A stretch of 64,000 bases of DNA from assembly GCF_042680885.1 (NCBI RefSeq), contig NZ_JBHUEO010000001.1, positions 12,627 through 76,626 of the forward strand, read 5' to 3'. This stretch comes from Siminovitchia sediminis. Its GTDB lineage: Bacteria > Bacillota > Bacilli > Bacillales > Bacillaceae_C. Positions 17,592 through 25,939 of the stretch are shown here, piece by piece (the first letter of the stretch is position 1; each line of letters starts with the position of its first letter). The position numbers were made by a program, and so were the translations under genes. The notes beneath the pieces were generated by a model that saw only the letters and a program-made list of their open reading frames with translations, did no database searches and was not told the DNA's origin.

Positions 17592-18065
17592 ATGAGACGG
17601 CCATTGATTAATGTAAAACAAGATATAAAGTTAGATACTAAAATAACAACTGCGAGCAGAACAAAGGTGGAATCCGGAGTGATGCTTGATAAAAGACTAA
17701 GACAAAAACGTTCAAAGGCTTATATTGAGGCTGTAACTCAATTGGATGCAGGCGGCATTACGACAACCCAATCCAAAAAGGAAGAATTACTTAACGCGAT
17801 AAAAAATGAATTTCCAGATCTGGAACCGTACCAATATCCTCTGGGGATTATTGCCAAATGTTATTTGGGCCATCCGTTTGAAGTTCATACATTGGATATT
17901 TCATTAGATATCATCAGGCATTATAAACAAGGAGAAAGTCTTCCAAACCAAATGGATCGGGGAAGAAGCCTTGCGCTCCACCCAAGCTATGAATTTATAG
18001 AAATCTTTTCTGACACATTACGTGCAGTAGGCAAAAGTGGGAATGTTTCAGTTATAAAGGGGTGA
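17592..18065 (+). CDS. AAA+ operon gene 1: unknown protein, 157 residues
   Basis: I do not recognise this protein. The start at the ATG at 17592 is fixed by GGAGGTGA five bases upstream. The N-terminal 45 residues are basic and probably disordered (R-R-P-L-I-N-V, K-R-L-R-Q-K-R-S-K). The rest looks helical, with a compact conserved-looking core L-E-P-Y-Q-Y-P-L-G-I-I-A-K-C-Y-L-G-H-P-F-E-V-H. It has no membrane segment. Its TGA overlaps the GTG of the next gene, so translation is coupled to the large membrane protein. It may be an adaptor or substrate of the ATPase encoded at the end of the operon. Confidence 0.7.
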   Translation: MRRPLINVKQDIKLDTKITTASRTKVESGVMLDKRLRQKRSKAYIEAVTQLDAGGITTTQSKKEELLNAIKNEFPDLEPYQYPLGIIAKCYLGHPFEVHTLDISLDIIRHYKQGESLPNQMDRGRSLALHPSYEFIEIFSDTLRAVGKSGNVSVIKG

Positions 18066-19774
18066 AAAATGAAAAAATGTCAGAAAGAATTATACATACT
18101 GCCGATTTAAGACAAATAGAAAATGCCTTGCATTCTTTGGGAAATGATGTAGCTTATGTTTCTGATCAAGTCGGCTACGTGGAAGCAGAGGTACAGAAGA
18201 CAAAGGATCATTTGGACCAGTTAATCCATGAGTTTCAAGAGTTCATTCGAAAAGACCAGTTGGAAAAGAACATCCACTTGGCAGAAACCCGCTTAGTCAA
18301 AGTCCGACAGGAAATTGAAACAAATTTTGGACATTATGGTGAGGTGCGGCGGCGTGCTGCAGGCATCCTTCAGGCAGTGGACGTAAGCATAGTAAAAAAA
18401 CAAACGATTGAAAACTCCACAGAAGAACAAATGCTTGCGGCACCCCGCTATTGGCTGGCGCCAGCCCTTATTGCTCTTGCATCTTGGCTGAATAATAATA
18501 AAGAGCTGGCTGACAAAGCATTATTGGAGGCGCTGCGCAGAGATGACGAAAAAACATCGCTGTTTTTTGCCTTGGTTACCCGCAGGGGAGCAAGGTACAA
18601 GGCAAGCAGAGAATGGCTGGACCGGTACTTCGGGTTACAGGACCCCCATTCCTTGGAACGAGAGATCGTTATATTAATAGACGGATTTACCAATGGAATT
18701 TTTGGACCCGAAGCACGGGCAAAAACCGGAAAGGAAATAGAATCCTGGATTGAGGAACTCTCTTCAAAACCTGGTTTTATTGAAGATCAGCACGAACAGT
18801 GGAAAGTAGCGCTGGAGTCAAAACTCCCCCACATGGATGAAGATGCCTATCCTTATTTAAGGCAATACAGCCCTACATGGCCTCAATTGGAAACAAGTCT
18901 TCGGGGCGCAAAATTACATAAGATTATTCATGAGTATTTTCATGATATATTTGATAAGGACATTACTCCTGCCAAAAGCATTGCTTACGCAGTCGATGCA
19001 CTGCTGGATACGCTGGTTTCCAAGTTTGATGATGAGGAACTGCCGCTGCGCCAGGATGAACGCCTATTATCACTGATTATTGAAGAAAATGGAGACAAAC
19101 AGGCAGCGCAGCAGTTATTCGATAATGAAAAAACCTTGAAAGAGCGCGTATCGTTTACTCAATTGTTAACTAATTTTGCTATGCATCCAGATACTTCAAA
19201 TGCATCTTTGGCTACCCAGAAGTTCTCTATTGCTGTTTCCAAAGACTGGATCAGAAGTGCACATGGTGATATCACTGCAGAGAATCGAAGCCAAGTACCT
19301 ATTGACATCGAGTTATCGATAGACAGTTGGCGAGGGATATCCAGAGATGGGTCCAATGAGGAGCAACTGGCTGCTTCTCTTGAACAGGAGATCATTACTC
19401 GTAAAAACAATGCAATGAATCAGGTTAAGCTAGATATCAAGCATTGGGCAGCTCTTGCAGGCGGAGTTCTTTTTACATTTATGGGAATTGGAACACCATT
19501 CCTGTTTGTTTTTGCATTGTTCTGTTTCATCTATTTTTATAAGGGGCAAAAAGGACTTCAAACTCGCAAAGATCAGATTCATGCAGAATTTGAGAAGCTG
19601 CTGACTCACTGTACAGAGGTTCTGCGTGCATCGTTAGCGGAAATTGTCGATTGGAGAAAAGAATATGCCGATGAGGACGCCTATTCCGAAAATGTAACTG
19701 AATTTTTAGATGAATTTTCTTCAGAACAATACACTTTTTCCAGCTATGATTCGGCACGGGCTGTAGTTCAATAA
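18062..19774 (+). CDS. AAA+ operon gene 2: large membrane-anchored protein, 570 residues
   Basis: A 570-residue protein with no family I can name. Residues 10-105 are strongly helical and heptad-like (coiled coil). Residues 110-440 are an alpha-helical domain that could be a repeat scaffold. Two adjacent hydrophobic segments follow at about 460-495 (A-L-A-G-G-V-L-F-T-F-M-G-I-G and L-F-V-F-A-L-F-C-F-I-Y-F-Y), then a charged helical tail. It is probably a membrane hairpin with both large ends in the cytoplasm. The GTG at 18062 overlaps the stop of gene 1. An in-frame ATG at 18077 is an alternative start. It is the likely membrane anchor for the complex. Confidence 0.75.
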   Translation: MKNEKMSERIIHTADLRQIENALHSLGNDVAYVSDQVGYVEAEVQKTKDHLDQLIHEFQEFIRKDQLEKNIHLAETRLVKVRQEIETNFGHYGEVRRRAAGILQAVDVSIVKKQTIENSTEEQMLAAPRYWLAPALIALASWLNNNKELADKALLEALRRDDEKTSLFFALVTRRGARYKASREWLDRYFGLQDPHSLEREIVILIDGFTNGIFGPEARAKTGKEIESWIEELSSKPGFIEDQHEQWKVALESKLPHMDEDAYPYLRQYSPTWPQLETSLRGAKLHKIIHEYFHDIFDKDITPAKSIAYAVDALLDTLVSKFDDEELPLRQDERLLSLIIEENGDKQAAQQLFDNEKTLKERVSFTQLLTNFAMHPDTSNASLATQKFSIAVSKDWIRSAHGDITAENRSQVPIDIELSIDSWRGISRDGSNEEQLAASLEQEIITRKNNAMNQVKLDIKHWAALAGGVLFTFMGIGTPFLFVFALFCFIYFYKGQKGLQTRKDQIHAEFEKLLTHCTEVLRASLAEIVDWRKEYADEDAYSENVTEFLDEFSSEQYTFSSYDSARAVVQ

Positions 19775-19787
19775 GGAGGAGAGTAAC

Positions 19788-19994
19788 TTGTCTGCAATGA
19801 ATGGTCAACAGAATGGCCTATTAAATCGAAATAAGGATAAAGAAAAAGATAGTGCGAGTCAATCCCGGTTTCAGGAAGCTTTCCGGGAATTGGAGAAAGA
19901 AACAACCAATGATGCCCTTGCAACTCAATTTCCCGACTGGGATTTAAAACCTCCTGGTAATCTTGTAAAAAGAAGGCGTACCAGCCTGCTATGA
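19788..19994 (+). CDS. AAA+ operon gene 3: small hydrophilic protein, 68 residues
   Basis: A 68-residue, highly charged, Gln- and Asn-rich protein with no obvious fold except one helix near residues 25-45 (F-Q-E-A-F-R-E-L-E-K-E). It starts with TTG at 19788 after a strong AAGGAGGAG site. Its stop overlaps the start of gene 4 (ATGA). Its size and position suggest a linker or regulatory subunit, but no function can be read from the sequence. Confidence 0.6.
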   Translation: MSAMNGQQNGLLNRNKDKEKDSASQSRFQEAFRELEKETTNDALATQFPDWDLKPPGNLVKRRRTSLL

Positions 19995-20539
19995 AGATCC
20001 CGAAACATTACTCAGAGTGGGTCGATTGTTTGGATGTTGTAAAAGAAGGCACAAATGACCAGGCAGTTATTGAGTGCATGGAAAAAGGGTCTATTGAGTG
20101 GAGCAGAGGCGTTGCAGAAAGAATTACCCAGCGTTTATATGAAACATTTGAACATCGAATCAAAAGAACATCAGATCTCCTGCAAAAAGATTTGAATCGT
20201 TGTAATGGCAATGAAACCGAGATGGTGAAGGCCCTTTTGTCGGCACGCAAAAGGCTTGCTTTGCTGAAGAGGCTTGCGCAGCTGGAGGCATTTCCGGAAA
20301 ATGTAAGGGAATCACTTGCTGCATCGTTGGAAGAATATGCAAAGAATACCCAGGAGTCACTGGAAAAAAGTGCGCTAAGCGATAGAACCGGCCGCTTGCG
20401 AATGCTCATTAAAAACAATGCTGTTACAAAATATGATGAGGGAGGAAGCCCATTGGAAGCTTCGGCAGAAAGCCAGACAGCTGGAATAGAGAAAGGCTCT
20501 GCAATCAGTTTTAGAAGGAGAAGGAATATTTTGTTATGA
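19991..20539 (+). CDS. AAA+ operon gene 4: helical protein, 182 residues
   Basis: A 182-residue soluble protein that is almost entirely helical, with a coiled-coil-like centre (residues 40-125) and a disordered, Ser-rich C-terminal tail. I do not recognise the family. The start overlaps the stop of gene 3 by four bases and the stop overlaps the start of the ATPase gene in the same way. Its own ribosome binding site is weak, so it depends on coupling. Fixed stoichiometry with its neighbours is therefore likely. Confidence 0.7.
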   Translation: MKIPKHYSEWVDCLDVVKEGTNDQAVIECMEKGSIEWSRGVAERITQRLYETFEHRIKRTSDLLQKDLNRCNGNETEMVKALLSARKRLALLKRLAQLEAFPENVRESLAASLEEYAKNTQESLEKSALSDRTGRLRMLIKNNAVTKYDEGGSPLEASAESQTAGIEKGSAISFRRRRNILL

Positions 20540-22098
20540 ATGATTTAAAAACATGTTTAGATACGTTTGAAAGATATTTAAAAGCTCGTATTCCTTTCAT
20601 TTCCATCAGAACATCTGAAAGATCCCGAGCATTGGAAATAGCGGCACAAATTGCTCATAAACTGACAATCCCTGTGTTCTTCCATACGATCTCCCAAGGA
20701 ACAAGGGATATTGTAACGAATCGCCTTGTGAATGACGATCGGTCGGTAATGGGGGGCTTGGACTACGCAAGTGAAAAAATCAGCCAGCAGCAAAACTTAA
20801 CGTTTATTTTTACAGAAGTACAAGATATCGAGGATGATACCCCAACCGCCCGCCAGTTTCAGGATCTTGCCATGCTGGCAACGGAAACGGGTGGAAGCAT
20901 CGTTGTTATTACAAATAAGCCTGTTTGGGGACCTCTTCAAAGGCACGGCATGTCGATCACGCTTGCCCCTCCAAACGAAGATGAAATGCTAAAAATTATT
21001 CAAGACCAGATTTCTCCATACCGAAGTGAGATTTCTATTGAGTGGGGAGAAGAGGAGGAGAAAAAAGCTGCAGCCATATTAGCGGGAATCAGCCAAATTG
21101 AAGCAGAAAACGTAATTGCTACGCTGCTCGCAAATGGTTCCATTTCCAATGATGATTTAAAGGAACTCATGCATGCAAAAGATAGAATATTTGCCGATAT
21201 TTCCGGCATTGAAAGAGTAGTAGTTCGTGAAGACTACCAGATCGGAGGCCTGGAAGGGCTCAAAAAGTGGCTTGGAGCAAATGAAAAGCTTTTGACGGCA
21301 GATCTAAGGGAGCGGGGCATCCGGCCTCCCAGAGGCATTTTGCTGGTAGGAGTTCCGGGTTGCGGTAAGTCCCTATCCGCTAAAGCCATTTCTTCTCTTT
21401 GGAACTTGCCTTTATACCGATTAGATTTGTCAACCATTCACGGGCAATATTTGGGTCAAAGTGAAGGGCGCTTAAAGGAGGCACTTTCAACAGCTGACCA
21501 TGTAGCTCCTTGTGTATTATGGATTGATGAAATTGAGAAAGGACTTGCAGGAGCAATTGGTGGAGGAGATGGCGGAACTTCCACAAGGCTCGTCGGCCAA
21601 TTTTTGTACTGGCTTCAAGAGAGTCCTGCACGTGTGTTTGTAGTGGCTACAGCAAATGATGTATCCAAGCTTCCTCCGGAATTACTGAGGCGGGGACGTT
21701 TTGATGAGCTGTTTTTTGTTGATCTTCCTTCCGCACAGGAAAGAGCCGAAATTATAAATATTTATGTTCAAAAGGGATTAAATTATGATATTAATCCAAG
21801 CTTGCTGGAGAAATTGGTGCAATTATCCGAAGGGTTTGCCGGGGCTGATATTGAAGCAGCGGTCCGTGATGTCGTAAAGCAAGCCGTTGTGAAAGGCGAC
21901 GATTCCATTACAGACCAGACATTTATCAGATTTTTTGAAAATGTGGTCCCTCTTTCTCAAACAAGTCCTGAGCAAATAGATCAAATTCGCAAATGGGGTA
22001 TGGAACGGGCAGTACCCGCAGGGAAACCGTTTGAGGAATCCTCTTCCGATCAAGAACAATATTTAAGGAAAAAAGGGCCGAGGACTGTTTTAGTATAA
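20536..22098 (+). CDS. AAA+ operon gene 5: Ycf46-like AAA+ ATPase
   Basis: A 520-residue ATPase. The N-terminal half (1-225) is an inactive nucleotide-binding-like domain, as in Ycf46 proteins of cyanobacteria and plastids. The active AAA+ domain (about 235-480) has Walker A G-V-P-G-C-G-K-S, Walker B C-V-L-W-I-D-E-I-E-K, a sensor-1 Asn in V-A-T-A-N-D, and the arginine-finger region L-L-R-R-G-R-F-D-E. The typical Ycf46 segments G-G-L-E-G-L-K-K-W-L and R-G-I-R-P-P-R-G-I-L-L-V-G are present. It has no protease domain, so it should remodel or unfold partners. An AGAAGGAG site inside the end of gene 4 serves it. Confidence 0.9.
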   Translation: MNDLKTCLDTFERYLKARIPFISIRTSERSRALEIAAQIAHKLTIPVFFHTISQGTRDIVTNRLVNDDRSVMGGLDYASEKISQQQNLTFIFTEVQDIEDDTPTARQFQDLAMLATETGGSIVVITNKPVWGPLQRHGMSITLAPPNEDEMLKIIQDQISPYRSEISIEWGEEEEKKAAAILAGISQIEAENVIATLLANGSISNDDLKELMHAKDRIFADISGIERVVVREDYQIGGLEGLKKWLGANEKLLTADLRERGIRPPRGILLVGVPGCGKSLSAKAISSLWNLPLYRLDLSTIHGQYLGQSEGRLKEALSTADHVAPCVLWIDEIEKGLAGAIGGGDGGTSTRLVGQFLYWLQESPARVFVVATANDVSKLPPELLRRGRFDELFFVDLPSAQERAEIINIYVQKGLNYDINPSLLEKLVQLSEGFAGADIEAAVRDVVKQAVVKGDDSITDQTFIRFFENVVPLSQTSPEQIDQIRKWGMERAVPAGKPFEESSSDQEQYLRKKGPRTVLV

Positions 22099-22109
22099 TG
22101 AAGCAGATG

Positions 22110-22144
22110 AACTTGTGGAGAGTCAGCCTCTCTGCAAGTTTTTT
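22110..22144 (+). terminator. Rho-independent terminator of the AAA+ operon
   Basis: The stem AACTTG-T-GGAGAG pairs with CTCTC-T-G-CAAGTT with a short loop and runs into six T residues. It separates the operon from htpG. Confidence 0.85.
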
Positions 22145-22182
22145 AATATATGGCTGCAGTCGTTTCTGGCTTTTGCGAATCA

Positions 22183-22211
22183 TTGACATAAACGGATCTG
22201 TATGTTATTTA
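22183..22211 (+). promoter_or_regulatory. Sigma-A promoter of htpG
   Basis: A perfect TTGACA at 22183-22188 and TATTTA at 22206-22211 are spaced by exactly 17 bases. Transcription should start near 22218, right at the edge of the CIRCE element. Confidence 0.75.
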
Positions 22212-22220
22212 TTTGAATGA

Positions 22221-22247
22221 TTAGCGCTCGAACAGGCAGAGTGCCAA
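22221..22247 (+). promoter_or_regulatory. CIRCE element (HrcA operator) in front of htpG
   Basis: The inverted repeat TTAGCGCTC-N9-GAGTGCCAA differs from the CIRCE consensus TTAGCACTC-N9-GAGTGCTAA at one base in each arm, with exactly the required nine-base spacing. It sits at the expected transcription start and ends 27 bases before the htpG start codon, the usual position for HrcA control. HrcA represses chaperone genes and releases them on heat shock. Confidence 0.85.
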
Positions 22248-22274
22248 ATGATGCTGAGGAAAGGGGACTTTCAA

Positions 22275-24152
22275 ATGGCAAAGCAACCATTTCAAGCAGA
22301 ATCCAAAAGATTGCTTGATCTAATGATCAATTCTATCTATTCCAATCGCGAAATCTTTTTAAGAGAGCTGATTTCCAATGCAAGCGATGCGATCGACAAG
22401 ATGTATTACAAAGCTCTTACGGATGAATCACTGACATTCAACCGTGAGGATTACTATATTAGGATCGAAGCGGACAAAGAGAACCGCCTATTAAAAGTTA
22501 TTGACACGGGGATTGGCATGACAGAGGAAGAGCTCAAAAGTAACCTTGGCGTCATTGCAAAAAGTGGTTCTTTAGTATTTAAAACTAAAAATGAAATGAA
22601 GGATGGACATGATATTATCGGCCAATTTGGTGTGGGCTTCTATTCTGCCTTCATGGTGGCGGATAAGGTCACAGTGTTAACAAAGGCGTTCGGAAGCAGC
22701 CAGGCCTATAAATGGGAATCCAGCGGTGCGGACGGATTCACCATTGAGCCGTTTGAAAAAGAAACAGTCGGAACCGAAATTATATTGAAAATTAAAGAAA
22801 ACGCCGAAGAGGAAAGCTATGATGAGTATCTGGAAGAGTATCGTTTGCATTCTATCATAAAGAAGCATTCCGATTTCATTCGCTATCCGATCAAAATGGA
22901 AGTCACTGAAAGAAGGTTGAAAGAAGGAAGCGACGATGAATTTGAAGAGTATAAAGAAGAGCAGATCATTAATAGTATGGTTCCCATTTGGAGGAAAAAC
23001 AAAAATGAATTGACTGATGAAGATTACGTAAAATTTTATCAGGAGAAGCATTACGGCTTTGACAAGCCCCTCAAACATATCCATATCAAGGTCGATGGAA
23101 CCGTCAGATATCATTCAATTTTGTTTATCCCTGAAAACATCCCATTCGACTATTATTCCAAGGAATATGAAAAAGGCTTGGAATTGTATTCCAATGGAGT
23201 ATTGATCATGGAAAAATGTGCAGACCTGCTGCCAGATTATTTCAGCTTTGTCAAAGGGATGGTGGATTCTGAAGATCTCTCCCTGAATATATCCAGGGAA
23301 ATGCTTCAGCAGGACCGGCAGCTAAAGTTCATCGCCAAAAATATTCAAAATAAGATTAAGCGGGAACTGGAAACCTTTTTAAAGAATGACAGAGAGAAAT
23401 ACGAATTGTTTTACAAGACTTTTGGCCGTCAGCTGAAATTTGGTGTGTATGATCATTTTGGCCAGGATAAAGAAGTTTTACAGGACTTGCTCTTATTCTA
23501 CTCTTCAAAAGAAGAGAAACTGGTTACCCTGGATGAATATGTATCCAGAATGCCGGAGGACCAAAAATATATTTATTATGCAACCGGTGAGTCAAATGAC
23601 CGAATCGCCCGTATGCCTCAGACAGAACTTGTAGCCGATAAAGGGTATGAGATTTTATATTTCACAGAAGATGTGGATGAATTTGCAATTAAAATGCTGA
23701 GGGTCTATAAGGAAAAAGAATTTAAGTCAGTGGCAAGCGGCGACCTGGGAATAGACGAGGACAGCAAAAAGAAGACCGAAGAAGAGGAGAAGGAAAACAA
23801 GGAACTGCTGAGCTATATGAAAGAAACTCTTTCGGGAAAAGTAAAGGATGTCAAAATTTCCACTCGCCTCAAAAACTATCCGGTTTGTTTGACTGCAGAT
23901 GGAGAAGTTTCTATTGAGATGGAAAAAATCCTCAGTGCCATGCCAAATAATCAGGAAGTGAAAGCAGATAAAATTCTTGAAGTTAATCCTGACCACGAAG
24001 TCTTTCAATCATTAAAGGATGCTTTTGAACAGGATAAAGAAAAAGCCGGCCTATACACAAATCTTTTGTATCATCAGGCCCTGCTGATTGAAGGATTGCC
24101 GATTGAAGATCCAATCGAATTTACGAATGATATATGCAAAGTGATGGTATAG
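22275..24152 (+). CDS. htpG: Chaperone HtpG (Hsp90)
   Basis: A 625-residue Hsp90. The N-terminal ATPase domain shows E-L-I-S-N-A-S-D-A-I-D-K (near 30-42), D-T-G-I-G-M (near 80), and G-Q-F-G-V-G-F-Y-S-A-F-M (near 113-124). The middle domain has the catalytic Arg region S-L-N-I-S-R-E-M-L-Q. A charged segment rich in Glu and Lys near 490-510 leads into the dimerisation domain. I start it at 22275, where AAAGGGGA lies nine bases upstream and the family-typical M-A-K-Q-P-F begins, rather than at 22248. It is a single gene between terminators, with a CIRCE operator. Confidence 0.97.
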   Translation: MAKQPFQAESKRLLDLMINSIYSNREIFLRELISNASDAIDKMYYKALTDESLTFNREDYYIRIEADKENRLLKVIDTGIGMTEEELKSNLGVIAKSGSLVFKTKNEMKDGHDIIGQFGVGFYSAFMVADKVTVLTKAFGSSQAYKWESSGADGFTIEPFEKETVGTEIILKIKENAEEESYDEYLEEYRLHSIIKKHSDFIRYPIKMEVTERRLKEGSDDEFEEYKEEQIINSMVPIWRKNKNELTDEDYVKFYQEKHYGFDKPLKHIHIKVDGTVRYHSILFIPENIPFDYYSKEYEKGLELYSNGVLIMEKCADLLPDYFSFVKGMVDSEDLSLNISREMLQQDRQLKFIAKNIQNKIKRELETFLKNDREKYELFYKTFGRQLKFGVYDHFGQDKEVLQDLLLFYSSKEEKLVTLDEYVSRMPEDQKYIYYATGESNDRIARMPQTELVADKGYEILYFTEDVDEFAIKMLRVYKEKEFKSVASGDLGIDEDSKKKTEEEEKENKELLSYMKETLSGKVKDVKISTRLKNYPVCLTADGEVSIEMEKILSAMPNNQEVKADKILEVNPDHEVFQSLKDAFEQDKEKAGLYTNLLYHQALLIEGLPIEDPIEFTNDICKVMV

Positions 24153-24160
24153 CCAAGGAA

Positions 24161-24195
24161 GGCTGTCCCAGTATAGGCGGGACAGCTCTTTTTTT
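24161..24195 (+). terminator. Rho-independent terminator of htpG
   Basis: The stem GGCTGTCCC / GGGACAGC has a nine-base loop and is followed by a T-rich tract, starting nine bases after the htpG stop. Confidence 0.9.
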
Positions 24196-24215
24196 ATATT
24201 AAAGGAGGAGAAATC

Positions 24216-25130
24216 ATGTCAAATCCATTTGAGCATTTTACCCCGGACTTTTGCGCAACAGGCACTTTTATGAGACTGCCTTCCGAAAGAGAAAATGCAA
24301 AATTAGCTGTTTTGGGGATGCCTTTTGATACTGCGGCTTCCTACCGGGCGGGGGCCAGATTCGGCCCTCAATCCATCAGACAGGCATCCGTTACTTTGTC
24401 ACCTCATAACCATGTCCTGAATATATCTCCTTTTGAAGAAACACAGGCAATCGATATAGGGGATTTACATGTGATCACTCAAAACATTCATAAAAGTTAT
24501 GAGATCATGGAGAAAGCCATGCTGGATCTCATGAAGAACAATATCATCCCGATAGGGTTGGGAGGAGACCACTCGATTACATTGGCAAGTTTACGGGCAG
24601 CCGCAAAAGTGTATGGCCCTGTGGCACTGCTGCAGTTTGATTCTCATACAGATACATGGGATACATATATGGAAGAAAAGTATTGGCACGGCTCTCCCTT
24701 CATCCGTGCACATGAAGAAGGGCTGCTGCAACCGGATAAGGTATTTCAAATTGGCATGCGTGGATGGGATATTGATTCAAGTCTGGAGCTGGGCTATCAG
24801 GTGATTACGCAAGAGGAGCTATTTGAGCGGGGGATTCAGGATGTCGTTAAACAGGTGAAAAGAGTGGTGGGACAAACTCCTTGTTTCTTGACATTTGATA
24901 TTGATTTTGTGGATCCCGCATTTGCTCCTGGAACGGGAACCCCTGAAATCGGTGGATTCAGCAGCTATGAAACTATTAAGCTGGTCCGGTCGTTAACCGG
25001 CATGAATTTTATCGGGTTTGATCTGGTTGAAGTGTTACCAACTTATGATCCAACCGAGATTACAGCTCTTTTGGCCGCAACGATTGTACATCAGTTTGGG
25101 AGCTTGGCAGCGTTGCAGCTCAAGCGCTAG
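24216..25130 (+). CDS. speB: Agmatinase-like ureohydrolase
   Basis: A 304-residue enzyme of the arginase/agmatinase family. The two-Mn site is complete: G-G-D-H-S near residue 113, D-S-H-T-D near 138, and D-I-D-F-V-D-P near 230. The length and the S-Y-R-A-G-A-R-F-G-P-Q-S-I-R segment fit agmatinase, which splits agmatine to putrescine and urea. Guanidinobutyrase is an alternative that sequence reading cannot exclude. It is not beside speE as in Bacillus subtilis, so it may be an independent copy. A strong AAAGGAGGAG site precedes the ATG. Confidence 0.85.
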   Translation: MSNPFEHFTPDFCATGTFMRLPSERENAKLAVLGMPFDTAASYRAGARFGPQSIRQASVTLSPHNHVLNISPFEETQAIDIGDLHVITQNIHKSYEIMEKAMLDLMKNNIIPIGLGGDHSITLASLRAAAKVYGPVALLQFDSHTDTWDTYMEEKYWHGSPFIRAHEEGLLQPDKVFQIGMRGWDIDSSLELGYQVITQEELFERGIQDVVKQVKRVVGQTPCFLTFDIDFVDPAFAPGTGTPEIGGFSSYETIKLVRSLTGMNFIGFDLVEVLPTYDPTEITALLAATIVHQFGSLAALQLKR

Positions 25131-25131
25131 G

Positions 25132-25176
25132 AAGGCCGCTCTATCCGGTAGTTCTTCCGGTAAGGAGCGGCTTTTG
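25132..25176 (+). terminator. Rho-independent terminator
   Basis: The inverted repeat GGCCGCTC ... GAGCGGC has an inner hairpin (ATCCGG / CCGGTAA-like) and ends in four T residues, just after the agmatinase stop. Confidence 0.7.
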
Positions 25177-25275
25177 ATTATGCATTCTTTGTCAGTAAAG
25201 GTAGGAAGCCTTCGCAAGCATCCATTCTGTCTGTTAATATATAATTAGAATTGTACCAAAAAGGAGGTTATTTAA

Positions 25276-25908
25276 ATGATTACGGATATGAAATTAATTT
25301 CCGAAAAGCTTCCGGATCTTTTTGCTGATTCGGTGGATATAGAAGATAAAATTGAAAAGTCTGAGTACTTTATGGAGGGAATCAGGCATTTAATAGAGAT
25401 TTGCGGGGATCATCCGGACCGTGAAGGATTGGAAGAGACACCTTACCGGGTGTTAAAAGCATTCCTGGAGTATACAGAAGGATATAAGGAAAACCCTGCT
25501 GAACATTTGGAAAAAACTTTTCACGTTCAGCACAAAGAGCTGGTTTTGGTAAAGGATATCGAATTTTATTCCATGTGTGAACATCATTTTGCCCCATTTT
25601 TTGGTGTTGCTCATGTAGGGTATTTGCCGGGGACCAAAATAACTGGTTTATCGAAAATTGGACGGATGGTGGAAGGGTATGCCAAGCGATTTCAAGTACA
25701 GGAAAGGCTGACGAATGAAATTGCTGACGCCATTGAAGGGGTATTGGAACCACAGGGAACAATGGTTGTCGTCGAGGCAAAACATATGTGCATGTGCGGA
25801 AGAGGAATCAAAAAATCCAGCTCTTCAACGACCACAACGGCTGTCAGAGGGGTGTATGAGGAGAGGTCAGATACTCGCATGGAGTTTTTATCCCTGATCA
25901 ATCGATAG
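25276..25908 (+). CDS. folE: GTP cyclohydrolase I
   Basis: A 210-residue type I GTP cyclohydrolase, which converts GTP to 7,8-dihydroneopterin triphosphate, the first step to folate and other pterins. The Zn ligands are in Y-S-M-C-E-H-H-F near residues 97-100 and in M-C-M-C-G-R-G near 170. The conserved L-S-K-I-G-R-M-V-E-G-Y-A-K-R-F-Q-V-Q-E-R-L segment is intact. It carries about 20 extra residues at the N-terminus. It lies next to an SDR gene and away from mtrB or other folate genes, so it may be a second copy with a special pterin product. Confidence 0.93.
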   Translation: MITDMKLISEKLPDLFADSVDIEDKIEKSEYFMEGIRHLIEICGDHPDREGLEETPYRVLKAFLEYTEGYKENPAEHLEKTFHVQHKELVLVKDIEFYSMCEHHFAPFFGVAHVGYLPGTKITGLSKIGRMVEGYAKRFQVQERLTNEIADAIEGVLEPQGTMVVVEAKHMCMCGRGIKKSSSSTTTTAVRGVYEERSDTRMEFLSLINR

Positions 25909-25939
25909 CAGTGGAATGCGTGAAAGGGTGATAAATGAG

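Noticed and set aside
19959..20539. Shared C-terminal motif of operon proteins 3 and 4 (basic residues then Leu-Leu: R-R-R-T-S-L-L and R-R-R-R-N-I-L-L)
   Set aside because: The Arg codons are AGA and AGG within AGAAGGCG and AGAAGGAGAAGG, which are the Shine-Dalgarno sites of the next gene, and the final Leu-stop comes from the ATGA overlap. The likeness is explained by translation signals and need not be a protein motif.
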